The translations under genes and the position numbers were made by a program. The notes under the pieces are model-generated. The model had not been told where the DNA came from. It saw only the letters and a list, made by a program, of their open reading frames with translations, and made no database searches. Shown one piece after another: positions 16,593-25,528 of a stretch of DNA of 64,000 bases. Source of the DNA: Caproicibacter sp047777415 (GTDB taxonomy: Bacteria > Bacillota > Clostridia > Oscillospirales > Acutalibacteraceae); NCBI GenBank assembly GCA_047777415.1, contig JBKEEO010000002.1, positions 558,001 to 622,000 of the forward strand. Direction: 5' to 3'. Position 1 is the stretch's first letter. Each line of letters starts with the position of its first letter.

Positions 16593-17672
16593 TTAATCCA
16601 TAAAGCCTTTGGCACAAAGATATTCGGCCATCAGCACACCGCCGCCAGCTGCACCGCGGAGTGTATTGTGGGAAAGACATATAAATTTTAAATCGTACTG
16701 GGTATCCGGACGCAAACGTCCAATCGAAACAGCCATACCGTTTTCAAGATTGCGGTCCAGGCGTGTTTGAGGACGATCCTCTTCATGAAAATAATACAGA
16801 AATTTTTTAGGAGCGCTTGGCAAACCGAGTTTCTGCGGCTCTCCGCTGAAGTTGTTCCAGCGTTCAATGATTTCATCGATTGAAATTTTTTTGTCAAAGG
16901 ACATAAATACAGCCGCTATATGCCCGTCGCTGACCGGAACTCTTAAACATTGTGTTGTGATATTTGGGGATGAAGCATTCACAATAGCATCATTTTCAAT
17001 ATGACCCCAGATTTTCAGTGGTTCATTTTCTGATTTGCCTTCTTCGCCGCCGATGTATGGAATCACATTGTCAACCATTTCCGGCCATGTTTCAAATGTT
17101 TTTCCTGCTCCAGATATGGCTTGATATGTGCAGGCGAGTATTTTGGTAACGTTCAAATCCAAAAGGGGAGTGACAGCCGGCACATAGGTCTGTATGGAAC
17201 AGTTTGGCTTTACGGCAATAAATCCGCGGCGAGTTCCAAGCCGTTTCCGTTGTGCAGCAATGATATCCGAGTGTTCCGGATTGATTTCCGGTATCAGCAT
17301 AGGAACATCCGGAATCAATCGATTAGCACTGTTGTTTGATACGACAGGACATTCTGATTTTGCATACATTTCTTCTAGTTCACGCGTTTTTTGCTTATCC
17401 ATATTGACGGCGCAAAAAACAAAGTCAACCATCTGAACAATTTTATCTTTATCTTTCTCTGCATCCAAAATAACCATATTTTCCATATTTTTCGGCATAG
17501 GGGTGGTCATGAGCCAACGATTGCCTACCGCTTCCCGGTATGTCTTCCCGGCAGAGCGTTCGCTTGCGGCTAAAGCAGTGACAGTAAACCAGGGGTGATT
17601 TTCTAAAAGTGAGGCGAAACGCTGGCCGACCATACCTGTCGCACCTATAATTCCAACCCTATAGTTTTTCAT
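16593..17672 (-). CDS. asd: Aspartate-semialdehyde dehydrogenase
   Basis: Encodes 359 residues: N-terminal GIIGATGMVGQRF nucleotide-binding loop and the catalytic cysteine in VKPNCSIQTY at about residue 158. The length and motifs fit the archaeal-type Asd used by many Clostridia rather than the Bacillus type. Start ATG 17672 follows a perfect AGGAGG. It heads asd-dapA-dapB-ACT, preceded by a lysine riboswitch. No aspartokinase gene is in this operon. Confidence 0.93.
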   Translation of the reverse strand: MKNYRVGIIGATGMVGQRFASLLENHPWFTVTALAASERSAGKTYREAVGNRWLMTTPMPKNMENMVILDAEKDKDKIVQMVDFVFCAVNMDKQKTRELEEMYAKSECPVVSNNSANRLIPDVPMLIPEINPEHSDIIAAQRKRLGTRRGFIAVKPNCSIQTYVPAVTPLLDLNVTKILACTYQAISGAGKTFETWPEMVDNVIPYIGGEEGKSENEPLKIWGHIENDAIVNASSPNITTQCLRVPVSDGHIAAVFMSFDKKISIDEIIERWNNFSGEPQKLGLPSAPKKFLYYFHEEDRPQTRLDRNLENGMAVSIGRLRPDTQYDLKFICLSHNTLRGAAGGGVLMAEYLCAKGFMD

Positions 17673-17728
17673 AAGAGCAGTCCTCCTAAATATATATAAA
17701 TATGAAAAAGCCAGAAAAATATCTGTGT

Positions 17729-17755
17729 AATAAAAAAACCGGTTAACACCGGTCA
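17729..17755 (-). terminator. Riboswitch-controlled terminator before asd
   Basis: On the minus strand ACCGGT-GTTA-ACCGGT is followed by TTTTTTTATTAC. It lies 60 bases after the lysine aptamer and is the likely expression platform, forming when lysine is bound. Confidence 0.85.
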
Positions 17756-17818
17756 TCAGAAATTGTGGCACTTTCGATTTTTATTCCATGTAACAAATTA
17801 GCCACATGAACATAAAGT

Positions 17819-17981
17819 CGATAGCTCTCCATCAAATACTGATGACAGTCATCCTGCTGTTCGCATGATGACCAGGCGGATACTCTGCCACAGTATCCCC
17901 TTCGGCGATTTCCCCTTTCACAGGGATTCATCGGCTCCGGCAGCCTCCTCCCCGCTAATCTTGAAAGTCGCACCTCTATCG
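17819..17981 (-). ncRNA. Lysine riboswitch (L-box)
   Basis: Read on the minus strand, the aptamer opens CGATAGAGGTGCG and closes GGAGAGCTATCG, so CGATAG/CTATCG form P1. Conserved internal blocks are GGGGAGGAGG, GTGAAAGGGGAAATCGCCG, CGCCTGGTC and ATGACTGTCATC. These match the L-box core (GAGGNGCG, GCCGAAG, CUGG, ACUGUCA). It should repress the downstream asd-dapA-dapB-ACT operon when lysine is abundant. Confidence 0.92.
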
Positions 17982-18044
17982 TTTTTTTTATTCAATTTTT
18001 CTCATAGATAAAATATTTAATAATTTGAGAATAAATCTGAAAAT

Positions 18045-18074
18045 ATAATAGCATGGGTTGCTATTGATTGTCAA
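18045..18074 (-). promoter_or_regulatory. Promoter of the lysine-riboswitch dap operon
   Basis: On the minus strand TTGACA (18074-18069), an 18-base spacer and TATTAT (18050-18045). It overlaps the divergent queA promoter. Confidence 0.65.
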
Positions 18075-18086
18075 TTTATTTATAAT
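18058..18086 (+). promoter_or_regulatory. Promoter of queA-tgt
   Basis: TTGCTA (18058-18063), a 17-base spacer and TATAAT (18081-18086), 43 bases before the queA ATG. It shares DNA with the opposing dap promoter. Confidence 0.55.
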
Positions 18087-18128
18087 AAACTATTAGTATT
18101 TATTGTGGCTGAATGGGAGAATTAAGAT

Positions 18129-19175
18129 ATGGAAATTGACTTAAATCATTTGAAAACAAAAGATTTTTACTATGATCTACCGGAAGAGCTGATTGCTCAG
18201 ACTCCAGCTGAACCGAGGGATTCGTCCCGCCTTTTGGTTTTAAATAGAAAAACAGGCGAAATGGAACATCGGCATTTTTATAATATCATTGATTATCTAA
18301 ATCCAGGTGACTGCCTTGTATTGAACGATTCCCGTGTCCTTCCCGCAAGATTATATGGCATCAAAGAGGGTACAGGTGCTAAAGTTGAATTTTTGTTGTT
18401 AAATCACCGCGATGGCAATGTGTGGGAAGTATTGACTGGTCCGGGGCGCCGTGCAAAGGTAGGAACTCAATTCACATTTGGGGACGGTCTGCTTCATGCG
18501 GAGGTTCTGGATATCATGGAAGATGGTAACCGACTTGTGCAATTTAGCTGTAACGGAAATTTCTATGAAATCTTGGACAAGATAGGACAGATGCCTCTCC
18601 CACATTATATTAAGAGTGAACTGAAAGATAACGAACGTTATCAGACCGTTTATTCCAAAGAAGTCGGTTCTGCTGCTGCACCGACAGCCGGCCTTCATTT
18701 TACACCAGAGCTTCTACAAAGAATTAAGGACAAGGGTGTTGAGATTGCTTTCGTTACACTTCACGTGGGACTTGGTACATTCCGTCCTGTTACCGCAGAA
18801 AATATTACGGAGCATAAAATGCACTCAGAGCATTACTACCTTTCCGCTCAAACTGCTGACTTAATCAATCGAACAAAGCAAAATGGCGGTCGCGTGATTG
18901 CAGTTGGAACGACTAGTTGCAGAACTCTGGAAGCAGTTGGAACAAAAGAGGGCTGTATCAAGGAAAGTGCTGGATGGACGGATATCTTTATTTATCCGGG
19001 CTACCAATTTAAAGTGCTCGACGGATTGATTACAAATTTTCATCTTCCTGAGAGTACGTTGATAATGCTGGTTTCCGCATTTGCGGGATACGAACACACA
19101 ATGAATGCTTATCAAGTTGCTGTCCAAAAGAGATATCGCTTTTTTAGCTTTGGGGACGCAATGTTCATCAACTAA
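18129..19175 (+). CDS. queA: tRNA preQ1(34) S-adenosylmethionine ribosyltransferase-isomerase
   Basis: Encodes 348 residues with the QueA signatures DFYYDLPEELIAQ, LNDSRVLPARL, SAAAPTAGLHFT, THLHVGLGTFRPV and ITNFHLPESTLIMLVSAFAG. It transfers the ribosyl moiety of SAM to preQ1 in tRNA to give epoxyqueuosine. ATG 18129 follows GGGAGAA. Operon with tgt, the preceding step of queuosine synthesis. Confidence 0.96.
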   Translation: MEIDLNHLKTKDFYYDLPEELIAQTPAEPRDSSRLLVLNRKTGEMEHRHFYNIIDYLNPGDCLVLNDSRVLPARLYGIKEGTGAKVEFLLLNHRDGNVWEVLTGPGRRAKVGTQFTFGDGLLHAEVLDIMEDGNRLVQFSCNGNFYEILDKIGQMPLPHYIKSELKDNERYQTVYSKEVGSAAAPTAGLHFTPELLQRIKDKGVEIAFVTLHVGLGTFRPVTAENITEHKMHSEHYYLSAQTADLINRTKQNGGRVIAVGTTSCRTLEAVGTKEGCIKESAGWTDIFIYPGYQFKVLDGLITNFHLPESTLIMLVSAFAGYEHTMNAYQVAVQKRYRFFSFGDAMFIN

Positions 19176-19195
19176 AGAATAAAAGGATGAAATAT

Positions 19196-20326
19196 ATGTA
19201 TCATCTTATTAAAAACTGCGGTGCGGCACGAAGAGGAGAATTTCATACTCCTCATGGCACGATACAAACACCTGCGTTTATGAATGTGGCAACTGCTGGT
19301 GCAATTAAGGGTGCGGTATCCGCACTGGATTTAAAACAGTTAAAATGTCAAGTTCAGCTGTGTAATACCTATCATCTTCATCTTCGTCCCGGTGATGAGA
19401 CAGTTCATCGGTTAGGCGGGCTTCATAAATTCACACGTTGGAATGGTCCAATTTTAACAGACAGCGGTGGATTTCAAGTTTTTTCTCTCGCCAAACTTCG
19501 TCACATTACAGAAGATGGTGTAGCGTTTGCATCCCATATTGATGGTCGAAAAATATTTATGGGTCCGGAAGAGAGTATGAAAATCCAATCTAATCTAGCT
19601 TCTACCATTGCGATGGCGTTCGATGAATGCGTTCAAAATCCATCTTCGTACGAATATGCACACGAATCCTGCGAGCGAACAATTCGATGGCTGAAACGCT
19701 CGAAGGCTGCAATGGATCGTCTAAATCAGGAATCAAGCACGATAAACCCAAAACAGATGTTGTTTGGGATCAATCAGGGCAGCACGTACGAAGATCTGCG
19801 CATCGACTGTATGAAAAGAATACGGGAGCTGGATTTAGACGGATATGCAATCGGCGGCTTGGCAGTGGGGGAAAGCAGTGAAGAAATGTACCGTATTATA
19901 GAAGCTGTTATCCCCGAAATGCCAAAGGACAAGCCCAGGTATCTTATGGGAGTGGGAACACCGGAAAATATTCTTGAAGCAGTGAAGCGGGGAGTGGATT
20001 TGTTTGACTGCGTGATGCCCACCCGCAACGCAAGGCACGGTCACGTCTTCACTTGGCAGGGCCGGAGAAATCTGCTCAATGCAAAGTATCAATTGGATGA
20101 ATCTCCGCTGGATTCAGAATGTGATTGTCCGGTGTGCAAAAATTTTACCCGCGCTTATATACACCATTTGTTTAAAAGCGGCGAAATGCTAGCAATGCGG
20201 CTTTGTGTTATGCACAATATTTATTTTTATAACACTCTTCTTGAAAAAATAAGATTTTCTTTGGAAAATGAAACATTTGAGCAATTTTATCGAGAAAATG
20301 TGGAGTTTTTAAACCGGAGAATTTAA
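19196..20326 (+). CDS. tgt: Queuine/preQ1 tRNA-guanine transglycosylase
   Basis: A TIM-barrel enzyme of 376 residues. The base-recognition LTDSGGFQVFSL, the nucleophile region LFDCVMPTRNARHGH and the C-terminal zinc site (CDCPVC with a later CVMH) are visible. It exchanges G34 of GUN-anticodon tRNAs for preQ1. ATG 19196 is preferred because AAAAGG lies nine bases upstream; an in-frame ATG at 19187 abuts that site. Twenty bases after queA. Confidence 0.95.
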   Translation: MYHLIKNCGAARRGEFHTPHGTIQTPAFMNVATAGAIKGAVSALDLKQLKCQVQLCNTYHLHLRPGDETVHRLGGLHKFTRWNGPILTDSGGFQVFSLAKLRHITEDGVAFASHIDGRKIFMGPEESMKIQSNLASTIAMAFDECVQNPSSYEYAHESCERTIRWLKRSKAAMDRLNQESSTINPKQMLFGINQGSTYEDLRIDCMKRIRELDLDGYAIGGLAVGESSEEMYRIIEAVIPEMPKDKPRYLMGVGTPENILEAVKRGVDLFDCVMPTRNARHGHVFTWQGRRNLLNAKYQLDESPLDSECDCPVCKNFTRAYIHHLFKSGEMLAMRLCVMHNIYFYNTLLEKIRFSLENETFEQFYRENVEFLNRRI

Positions 20327-20333
20327 GAAAACC

Positions 20334-20362
20334 TTGCATGAAGATATTTTTGCTGATATAAT
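20334..20362 (+). promoter_or_regulatory. Promoter of yajC
   Basis: TTGCAT (20334-20339), a 17-base spacer and TATAAT (20357-20362), between tgt and yajC. Confidence 0.6.
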
Positions 20363-20393
20363 CTAAACATTAGAAGAGAGGTGTTGGTTTTTA

Positions 20394-20717
20394 ATGAACT
20401 TTTTACTAACTAACGGAACTACTGGTACAGGCGACGGCATTGTAGTTACTATTATTTATATGGTCGTCATTGTTGGAATCTTTTATTTTCTTTTGATGAG
20501 ACCCCAGCAAAAGAAGAAAAAACAAGAAGAAAAGATGCGTAACAGTGTACAGATTGGTGATGATATTACTACAATCGGAGGAATCATGGGCCGCGTTGTA
20601 GGAATTAAAGAAGACACCGGTACACTGATTATCGAAACCGGAACGGATCGTGTGAAAATGAAGATTAAAAAATGGGCCATTGGCAGTATTGATACCGTTC
20701 ACGACAATGCAGAATAA
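20394..20717 (+). CDS. yajC: Preprotein translocase auxiliary subunit YajC
   Basis: Encodes 107 residues with a single membrane helix (about 16-37) and FYFLLMRPQQKKKKQ, followed by the soluble motif GDDITTIGGIMGRV. YajC associates with SecDF and the Sec translocon in the membrane. It follows queA-tgt, the usual bacterial neighbourhood, with its own promoter. Confidence 0.93.
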   Translation: MNFLLTNGTTGTGDGIVVTIIYMVVIVGIFYFLLMRPQQKKKKQEEKMRNSVQIGDDITTIGGIMGRVVGIKEDTGTLIIETGTDRVKMKIKKWAIGSIDTVHDNAE

Positions 20718-20772
20718 TCCTTTATAGAGGTTATATTTAACGCCCTTTCCGAATATCTATATTGATAGGATA

Positions 20773-21213
20773 TTGGAGGGGGCGGTTGCGATAAAAACGT
20801 CTAAGTTTACGACCAAAAAACCTGCTTTGGATGCTATTCGCGCCATTGTGATAGGCTCGGTTACAGGTGCTTTGTTGTGTGCTGTTTTTCTTTGTATTTT
20901 ATCGTTGGCTTTCGTGTCTGCAGAGAGGATTCCACAAGGACTGTTGTCCCCTCTTGTAATTGCTGTGTCTGTTCTAAGTGCTTTTGGGGCTGGTTATATC
21001 GCAGCTAAAATCTCTGGAAAACGGGGATTGTTGTTTGGAGCAGTAGCAGGAATGTTTCTGTTTGCACTATTTCTGTTTTCCGGCCTGATAATCTCGAATA
21101 ATAAAGCTGCCGATCCGGCTCAGGTCGGAACGCGGTTGCTGACAATGGTTCTCTCTGGTTCCATCGGCGGCTTCCTTTCAGTTAACAAAAAAACAAAGCC
21201 GAAACGAAAATAA
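20773..21213 (+). CDS. TIGR04086-type membrane protein
   Basis: A protein of about 146 residues with four membrane helices (about 25-47, 57-78, 86-107, 118-137) and a basic C-terminal tail. Its place between yajC and the scfA-scfB pair is that of the clostridial TIGR04086 family, whose function is unknown. The start is unclear: a perfect GGAGGGGG (20775-20782) lies just after the TTG used here, and the next codons contain no ATG, GTG or TTG, so an ATA codon at 20791 may initiate. Confidence 0.72.
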   Translation: MEGAVAIKTSKFTTKKPALDAIRAIVIGSVTGALLCAVFLCILSLAFVSAERIPQGLLSPLVIAVSVLSAFGAGYIAAKISGKRGLLFGAVAGMFLFALFLFSGLIISNNKAADPAQVGTRLLTMVLSGSIGGFLSVNKKTKPKRK

Positions 21214-21215
21214 TT

Positions 21216-21244
21216 TTGACTAATGCTGTCATCGTTGTTATAAT
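21216..21244 (+). promoter_or_regulatory. Promoter of scfA
   Basis: TTGACT (21216-21221), a 17-base spacer and perfect TATAAT (21239-21244), 43 bases before the scfA start. Confidence 0.7.
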
Positions 21245-21287
21245 ATGATTTGTCCTTATCTCAACAAGTGAAACGGAGGCATTAAAA

Positions 21288-21434
21288 TTGAAACAAATCA
21301 GAACGCTGAATCAGGCGAATTTAAAGGAAAGTGCTGCTAAAGGTGGCTGCGGCGAATGTCAGGCATCCTGCCAGTCCGCTTGTAAAACTTCCTGCACAGT
21401 TTCCAATCAAAAGTGCGAAAACAAAAACAGATAA
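21288..21434 (+). CDS. scfA: Six-cysteine peptide SCIFF (ranthipeptide precursor)
   Basis: A 48-residue peptide starting at TTG 21288, eight bases after GGAGG. It begins MKQIRTLNQANLKES and then has cysteines at 21, 24, 28, 32, 36 and 43 (CGECQASCQSACKTSC), the six-cysteines-in-forty-five pattern. SCIFF is converted by a radical SAM maturase into a peptide with thioether crosslinks; the maturase follows at 21570. SCIFF is nearly universal in Clostridia, and related ranthipeptides have been linked to cell-cell signalling. The short length and TTG start make it easy to miss. Confidence 0.93.
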   Translation: MKQIRTLNQANLKESAAKGGCGECQASCQSACKTSCTVSNQKCENKNR

Positions 21435-21520
21435 CTTCATGGGAGAAATTTCAATTTTGAATTTCTAACTTCTTACATCAATTTGGAAGAAGATTTTATG
21501 GTTTTTTAAAATTAGCTCAA

Positions 21521-21543
21521 AAGGGACAGTGAACTGTCCCTTA
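21521..21543 (+). terminator. Hairpin between scfA and scfB
   Basis: AAGGGACAG (21521-21529) pairs with CTGTCCCTT (21534-21542) around four bases. The T-run is poor, so it is more likely a partial terminator or stabilising structure that lowers scfB expression relative to the peptide gene. Confidence 0.5.
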
Positions 21544-21569
21544 AATTATGTTCAATTGGAGAAATATAA

Positions 21570-22940
21570 ATGATTCACAAGTATTCTTTAAATGGGTATA
21601 ACATTGTTTTAGATACCAATAGCGGTGCGGTTCATTTATTTGACGATGCTCCGTTTGATATTTTAGACTATTTGCAAGATGGTAATATTCCTGACAACCC
21701 GCCGCAAAAGATGTTAGATAATCTTAAAGCTCGTTACAGTGAAAAAACACTACGCGAAGCTTATGAAGAAATTCGGCAATTATATGAAAATGGTCAACTG
21801 TTTTCCCGGGACGATTATGAAAAATTTGCCACCATGCTAAAAAGTGCGCCGATTAAATCCATGTGTTTGAATGTAGCGCACGACTGCAATCTGCGCTGTA
21901 AATATTGCTTTGCTGCGCAAGGTGACTTTGGAGGGGAAAGAATGCTCATGCCATTTGAGGTGGCAAAGAGCGCAATCGATTTTTTAATCGATCAATCAGC
22001 AGGTCGTCATAATCTTGAAGTGGATTTCTTCGGTGGCGAACCTTTGATGAATTTTGATGTGGTCAAGCGTACCGTGGAATATGCGCGCAGCATCGAAAAA
22101 CAGCACGATAAAAATTTTAGGTTTACTATTACAACAAACGGACTTTTACTCAGCGATGATAAAATAGATTTTATTAATCGTGAAATGTCAAACTGTATAT
22201 TGTCATTCGACGGCAGAAAAAGTGTTCACGATAGGCTGCGAGTGAGAGTGGATGGTTCAGGATGTTATGACACCGTTCTTCCAAAATTCCAAAAGCTCGT
22301 AGAAAAACGCAGTAAAGACAAGGATTATTATGTAAGAGGTACTTTCACTAAATATAATTTGGATTTCACAAAAGATATTGAGCATTTGCTCAATATGGGT
22401 TTTCATGAAATTTCCATGGAACCGGTTATTTCCGAAGAAAAGCTTGACTATTCCGTTAAAGAAGACGATTTACCAAGGATTTTTGAAGAATACGAAAGAC
22501 TTGCCAATCTTATTATTGAGCGCAGCAAAGCAGGAAAAGGATTTGATTTTTACCACTTTATGATTGACTTAAACCAAGGGCCCTGCGCTATCAGAAGACT
22601 GCGCGGGTGCAGCTGTGGAAATGAATATATCGCGGTAACTCCTTCTGGAGACATCTATCCGTGCCACCAGTTTGTTGGACAAGAACAGTGGAAAATGGGA
22701 AGTGTTTTAGACGGCAGTTTGAACAGAAATATGAAGGATAACTTTGCAACTGCAAATGTTTATTCAAAACCGGAGTGCAAAAACTGCTGGGCAAAATTTT
22801 ATTGCAGCGGCGGCTGTAATGCGAATAATTGGCAGTATGAAGGCGATATACATACACCCCACGCCATATCCTGCGCATTAGAAAAGAAACATTTGGAATG
22901 TGCTATTATGATACAGGCAGCATTATCAGATGTAAAATAA
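21570..22940 (+). CDS. scfB: SCIFF maturase, radical SAM/SPASM protein
   Basis: Encodes 456 residues: an N-terminal peptide-binding (RRE-like) part of about 90 residues, a radical SAM domain with CNLRCKYC (Cys106/110/113), EVDFFGGEPLMNFD, and a SPASM domain with cysteines in CAIRRLRGCSCGNEY, IYPCHQF, CKNCWAKFYCSGGC and a final Cys near the C-terminus. It installs thioether bonds in ScfA using SAM and auxiliary Fe-S clusters. ATG 21570 follows GGAGA. Confidence 0.95.
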   Translation: MIHKYSLNGYNIVLDTNSGAVHLFDDAPFDILDYLQDGNIPDNPPQKMLDNLKARYSEKTLREAYEEIRQLYENGQLFSRDDYEKFATMLKSAPIKSMCLNVAHDCNLRCKYCFAAQGDFGGERMLMPFEVAKSAIDFLIDQSAGRHNLEVDFFGGEPLMNFDVVKRTVEYARSIEKQHDKNFRFTITTNGLLLSDDKIDFINREMSNCILSFDGRKSVHDRLRVRVDGSGCYDTVLPKFQKLVEKRSKDKDYYVRGTFTKYNLDFTKDIEHLLNMGFHEISMEPVISEEKLDYSVKEDDLPRIFEEYERLANLIIERSKAGKGFDFYHFMIDLNQGPCAIRRLRGCSCGNEYIAVTPSGDIYPCHQFVGQEQWKMGSVLDGSLNRNMKDNFATANVYSKPECKNCWAKFYCSGGCNANNWQYEGDIHTPHAISCALEKKHLECAIMIQAALSDVK

Positions 22941-23080
22941 ACGATTTTCCATCGTATACATAAAAGTATTATGTGTTTTTAGCAATTTCAATAAAAATAA
23001 AAATCTTGTATTATTTTGTATTGATTCAGATGGGGAATAGGTTTAGTATAATAAATATCAATCAATACTGGAGGCAGGAC

Positions 23081-23890
23081 ATGAAAGATATCAAAGTAGG
23101 GTTTATTGGCGGCGGAAATATGGCATCGGCTATTATTGGTGGAGTGGTAAAAGCTAAAACATTTCCCGCGGAACAAATCTATGTTTTTGATATTCACAAG
23201 GAAAAGTGCGAAGAACTGCGGACAAGAACCGGAGTTAATATCGAAAATTCAATTGACAGTCTTGTTCAAACGTGCAATATTATTTTTTTGGCGGTTAAGC
23301 CGCAAAGTTTTCCTTCCATGCTGGCGTCGATTCAACCGTCTGTAAGCGAAAACAAAACGCTGGTATCAATCGCCGCCGGTATTTCATCCGATTCTATTAC
23401 GAAGGCGTTATCTTGCCGTTGTCCTATTATTCGCGCAATGCCAAATACACCTCTTTTACTTGGAGAGGGTGCAACGGCAATTTGTAAAACTGAAAATGTG
23501 CAAAATGATGTGTATCAGCTGGTCTTAGAACTATTTTCATCCAGTGGCATTGTAGCACAGATTAATGAAGAACAGATGAATGCGGTCATCAGTGTCAATG
23601 GAAGTAGTCCTGCTTATATTTATTTGTTTGCCAAAGCGGTGGTGGAAAGTGCTGAGAAACAGGGGATTGAGCCTTCGGTGTCATTGCCGCTCTTTTGTCA
23701 GACTCTCATTGGCAGCGCCAAAATGCTTTTAGAGTCTGGAAATACTCCCGATGAGCTAATTCAAAAAGTATCGTCCCGTGGAGGCACGACAATCGCCGCG
23801 TTAGATGTTTTGAAAGAGCATCATTTTGCACAAATAATAGATGATGCAATGAAAGCATGTACTGCACGTGCATTAGAATTAGGGAAGTAA
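23081..23890 (+). CDS. proC: Pyrroline-5-carboxylate reductase
   Basis: Encodes 269 residues: N-terminal Rossmann GFIGGGNMASAIIGG, IRAMPNTPLLLGEGATA and the C-terminal signature QKVSSRGGTTIAALDVL. It performs the last step of proline synthesis, reducing P5C with NAD(P)H. ATG 23081 follows GGAGGCAGGAC and upstream in-frame codons belong to an AT-rich intergenic stretch. It appears to be a single-gene unit after scfB. Confidence 0.95.
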   Translation: MKDIKVGFIGGGNMASAIIGGVVKAKTFPAEQIYVFDIHKEKCEELRTRTGVNIENSIDSLVQTCNIIFLAVKPQSFPSMLASIQPSVSENKTLVSIAAGISSDSITKALSCRCPIIRAMPNTPLLLGEGATAICKTENVQNDVYQLVLELFSSSGIVAQINEEQMNAVISVNGSSPAYIYLFAKAVVESAEKQGIEPSVSLPLFCQTLIGSAKMLLESGNTPDELIQKVSSRGGTTIAALDVLKEHHFAQIIDDAMKACTARALELGK

Positions 23891-23948
23891 ACATAGAATC
23901 CGTTTGTCCCTCATACATTTTTGTTAGAAGCTCCGTTGGGAGGAATGT

Positions 23949-24599
23949 ATGAGTATGAGCAAGATAATTGTAGTTGCTCGAGGAATCCGGAACCGATCGG
24001 CTTCCTGCAGACATGATATGATGAAAGCAGCCCGTCTTAACTGGGAACTTGTCATGTTGGCGATCGTGTTTTTAGCAGGAATGTTTATGGGAGCGATATA
24101 TGCACGACATGCAGATATACATGCTTTGGAACGGCTAGATTTTCTGTTTGCCGGTAATTTCAAAGCACGAATGACTGAGCCTTTGATTTCTATTTTTACG
24201 GCATCTTTTGCTTCAGCTTTTTTGTTCGTTTTTATCTGTTTTTTATGTGGTTTATCCATCTGGGGCATGTTTTTGATTCCTTTTATCCCTTTTTTTCGTG
24301 GTTTTGGTCTTGGACTAACTGCTGGTTATTTATATGCATGTTATGGAGGAAGAGGGGTTCTATTTACCTTAACCGTGATTTTGCCTGGGGCCTATTTTTG
24401 CTGTTTAGCCATCTTGTTGGCAGCAAGGAATGGGATCGTTTTTTCTCATTTATTAGCTTCTGTGAATTCCCATAAGGTGAACCACACAAAGCTGAAAATT
24501 TATATCCTACAATTTGGTATAGTTTTAAGCATTGTTTTTTTGGCATCATTAATAGATCTACTTTTATCCGTTTGCTTAGGCGGTTTATTTTCCTTCTAA
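23949..24599 (+). CDS. SpoIIM-like sporulation membrane protein
   Basis: A protein of 216 residues with about five membrane helices. The central motif GLSIWGMFLIPFIPFFRGFG followed by LGLTAGYLYACYGGRG resembles SpoIIM/DUF95 proteins, and spoIIM commonly lies just upstream of xerD in Firmicutes as here. SpoIIM works with SpoIID and SpoIIP in septal peptidoglycan removal during engulfment. ATG 23949 follows GGGAGGA. The assignment rests on motif and context rather than a profile search. Confidence 0.7.
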   Translation: MSMSKIIVVARGIRNRSASCRHDMMKAARLNWELVMLAIVFLAGMFMGAIYARHADIHALERLDFLFAGNFKARMTEPLISIFTASFASAFLFVFICFLCGLSIWGMFLIPFIPFFRGFGLGLTAGYLYACYGGRGVLFTLTVILPGAYFCCLAILLAARNGIVFSHLLASVNSHKVNHTKLKIYILQFGIVLSIVFLASLIDLLLSVCLGGLFSF

Positions 24600-24621
24600 C
24601 TTATCGAAAGGAAAGAACAAG

Positions 24622-25515
24622 ATGAAGGATTTTTGTTCAGAGTTCAGCGAATATCTGGTGAATCAAAAATCGGTTTCAGCTAATACGCTTGAGTCTTATG
24701 TACGAGATGTCGAACATTTTATCTCTTATCTTGCAAGAATAGGGAAGAAAGACCCTATTTTAGTCGACAAAGAAATTATCTATTCTTACATTGAAGACAT
24801 GAAGCGTAGCAAAAAATCCGATGCTACTATTACAAGAAATATAGCATCTATTCGGTGCTTTTATCAATATATGGTTATGGTTGGATATGTGAATGTCAAT
24901 CCAGCAAAAGGTATACGGCTTGAAAAAACACAAAAAAAGTTTCCGCAAATATTAAGCGGAAAAGAGATCGAGCTATTGCTTTCACAGCCCGATGTTCGGG
25001 AAGCCAAAGGCTGCAGAGATAGGGCTATGTTGGAGTTGCTTTATGCAACTGGAATCCGTGTATCCGAATTAGTTGATCTTGATATCAGCGACATTAGTCT
25101 TCAGACTGGTATGCTGCGTTGTAATTCCGGCAAGCATGAGCGGGTTGTTCCCGTATATCCAACGGCAATTCAAGCAATAACAGATTATATTGTACGGGTT
25201 CGTACACAAATCATAACACCGGCCGGCGGACGAGCTCTTTTTGTAAATTTAAATGGAAAGCGCATGACACGTCAGGGGTTCTGGAAGATTGTGAAAGGCT
25301 ATGCGGAACGTGCAAAAATTGTAAAAGAAATTACACCTCACACTTTGCGTCATTCTTTCGCACTTCATCTGTTGGAAAATGGGGCTGAGCTAAAAGATAT
25401 TCAAGCAATGCTTGGTCATGCGGATATTTCGTCCACACAAATGTATGTACATTTGCTAAATGATCATTGCAAAGAAGTGTACAACCAATGCCATCCAAGA
25501 GCAAAATTAGGGTAG
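24622..25515 (+). CDS. xerD: Tyrosine recombinase XerD
   Basis: Encodes 297 residues: N-terminal SAM-like domain (VNQKSVSANTLESYVRDVEHF) and a catalytic domain with Arg in ATGIRVSELVDLD, HTLRHSFA, GHADISSTQMY and the nucleophile Tyr275. With XerC it resolves chromosome dimers at dif. Context next to a SpoIIM-like gene supports XerD. The DUF624 gene follows 13 bases later. Confidence 0.88.
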   Translation: MKDFCSEFSEYLVNQKSVSANTLESYVRDVEHFISYLARIGKKDPILVDKEIIYSYIEDMKRSKKSDATITRNIASIRCFYQYMVMVGYVNVNPAKGIRLEKTQKKFPQILSGKEIELLLSQPDVREAKGCRDRAMLELLYATGIRVSELVDLDISDISLQTGMLRCNSGKHERVVPVYPTAIQAITDYIVRVRTQIITPAGGRALFVNLNGKRMTRQGFWKIVKGYAERAKIVKEITPHTLRHSFALHLLENGAELKDIQAMLGHADISSTQMYVHLLNDHCKEVYNQCHPRAKLG

Positions 25516-25528
25516 GGGAGATTTGTCA

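Noticed and set aside
22973..23080. N-terminal extension of proC
   Set aside because: The extra codons are AT-rich intergenic sequence; GGAGGCAGGAC places the start at 23081.
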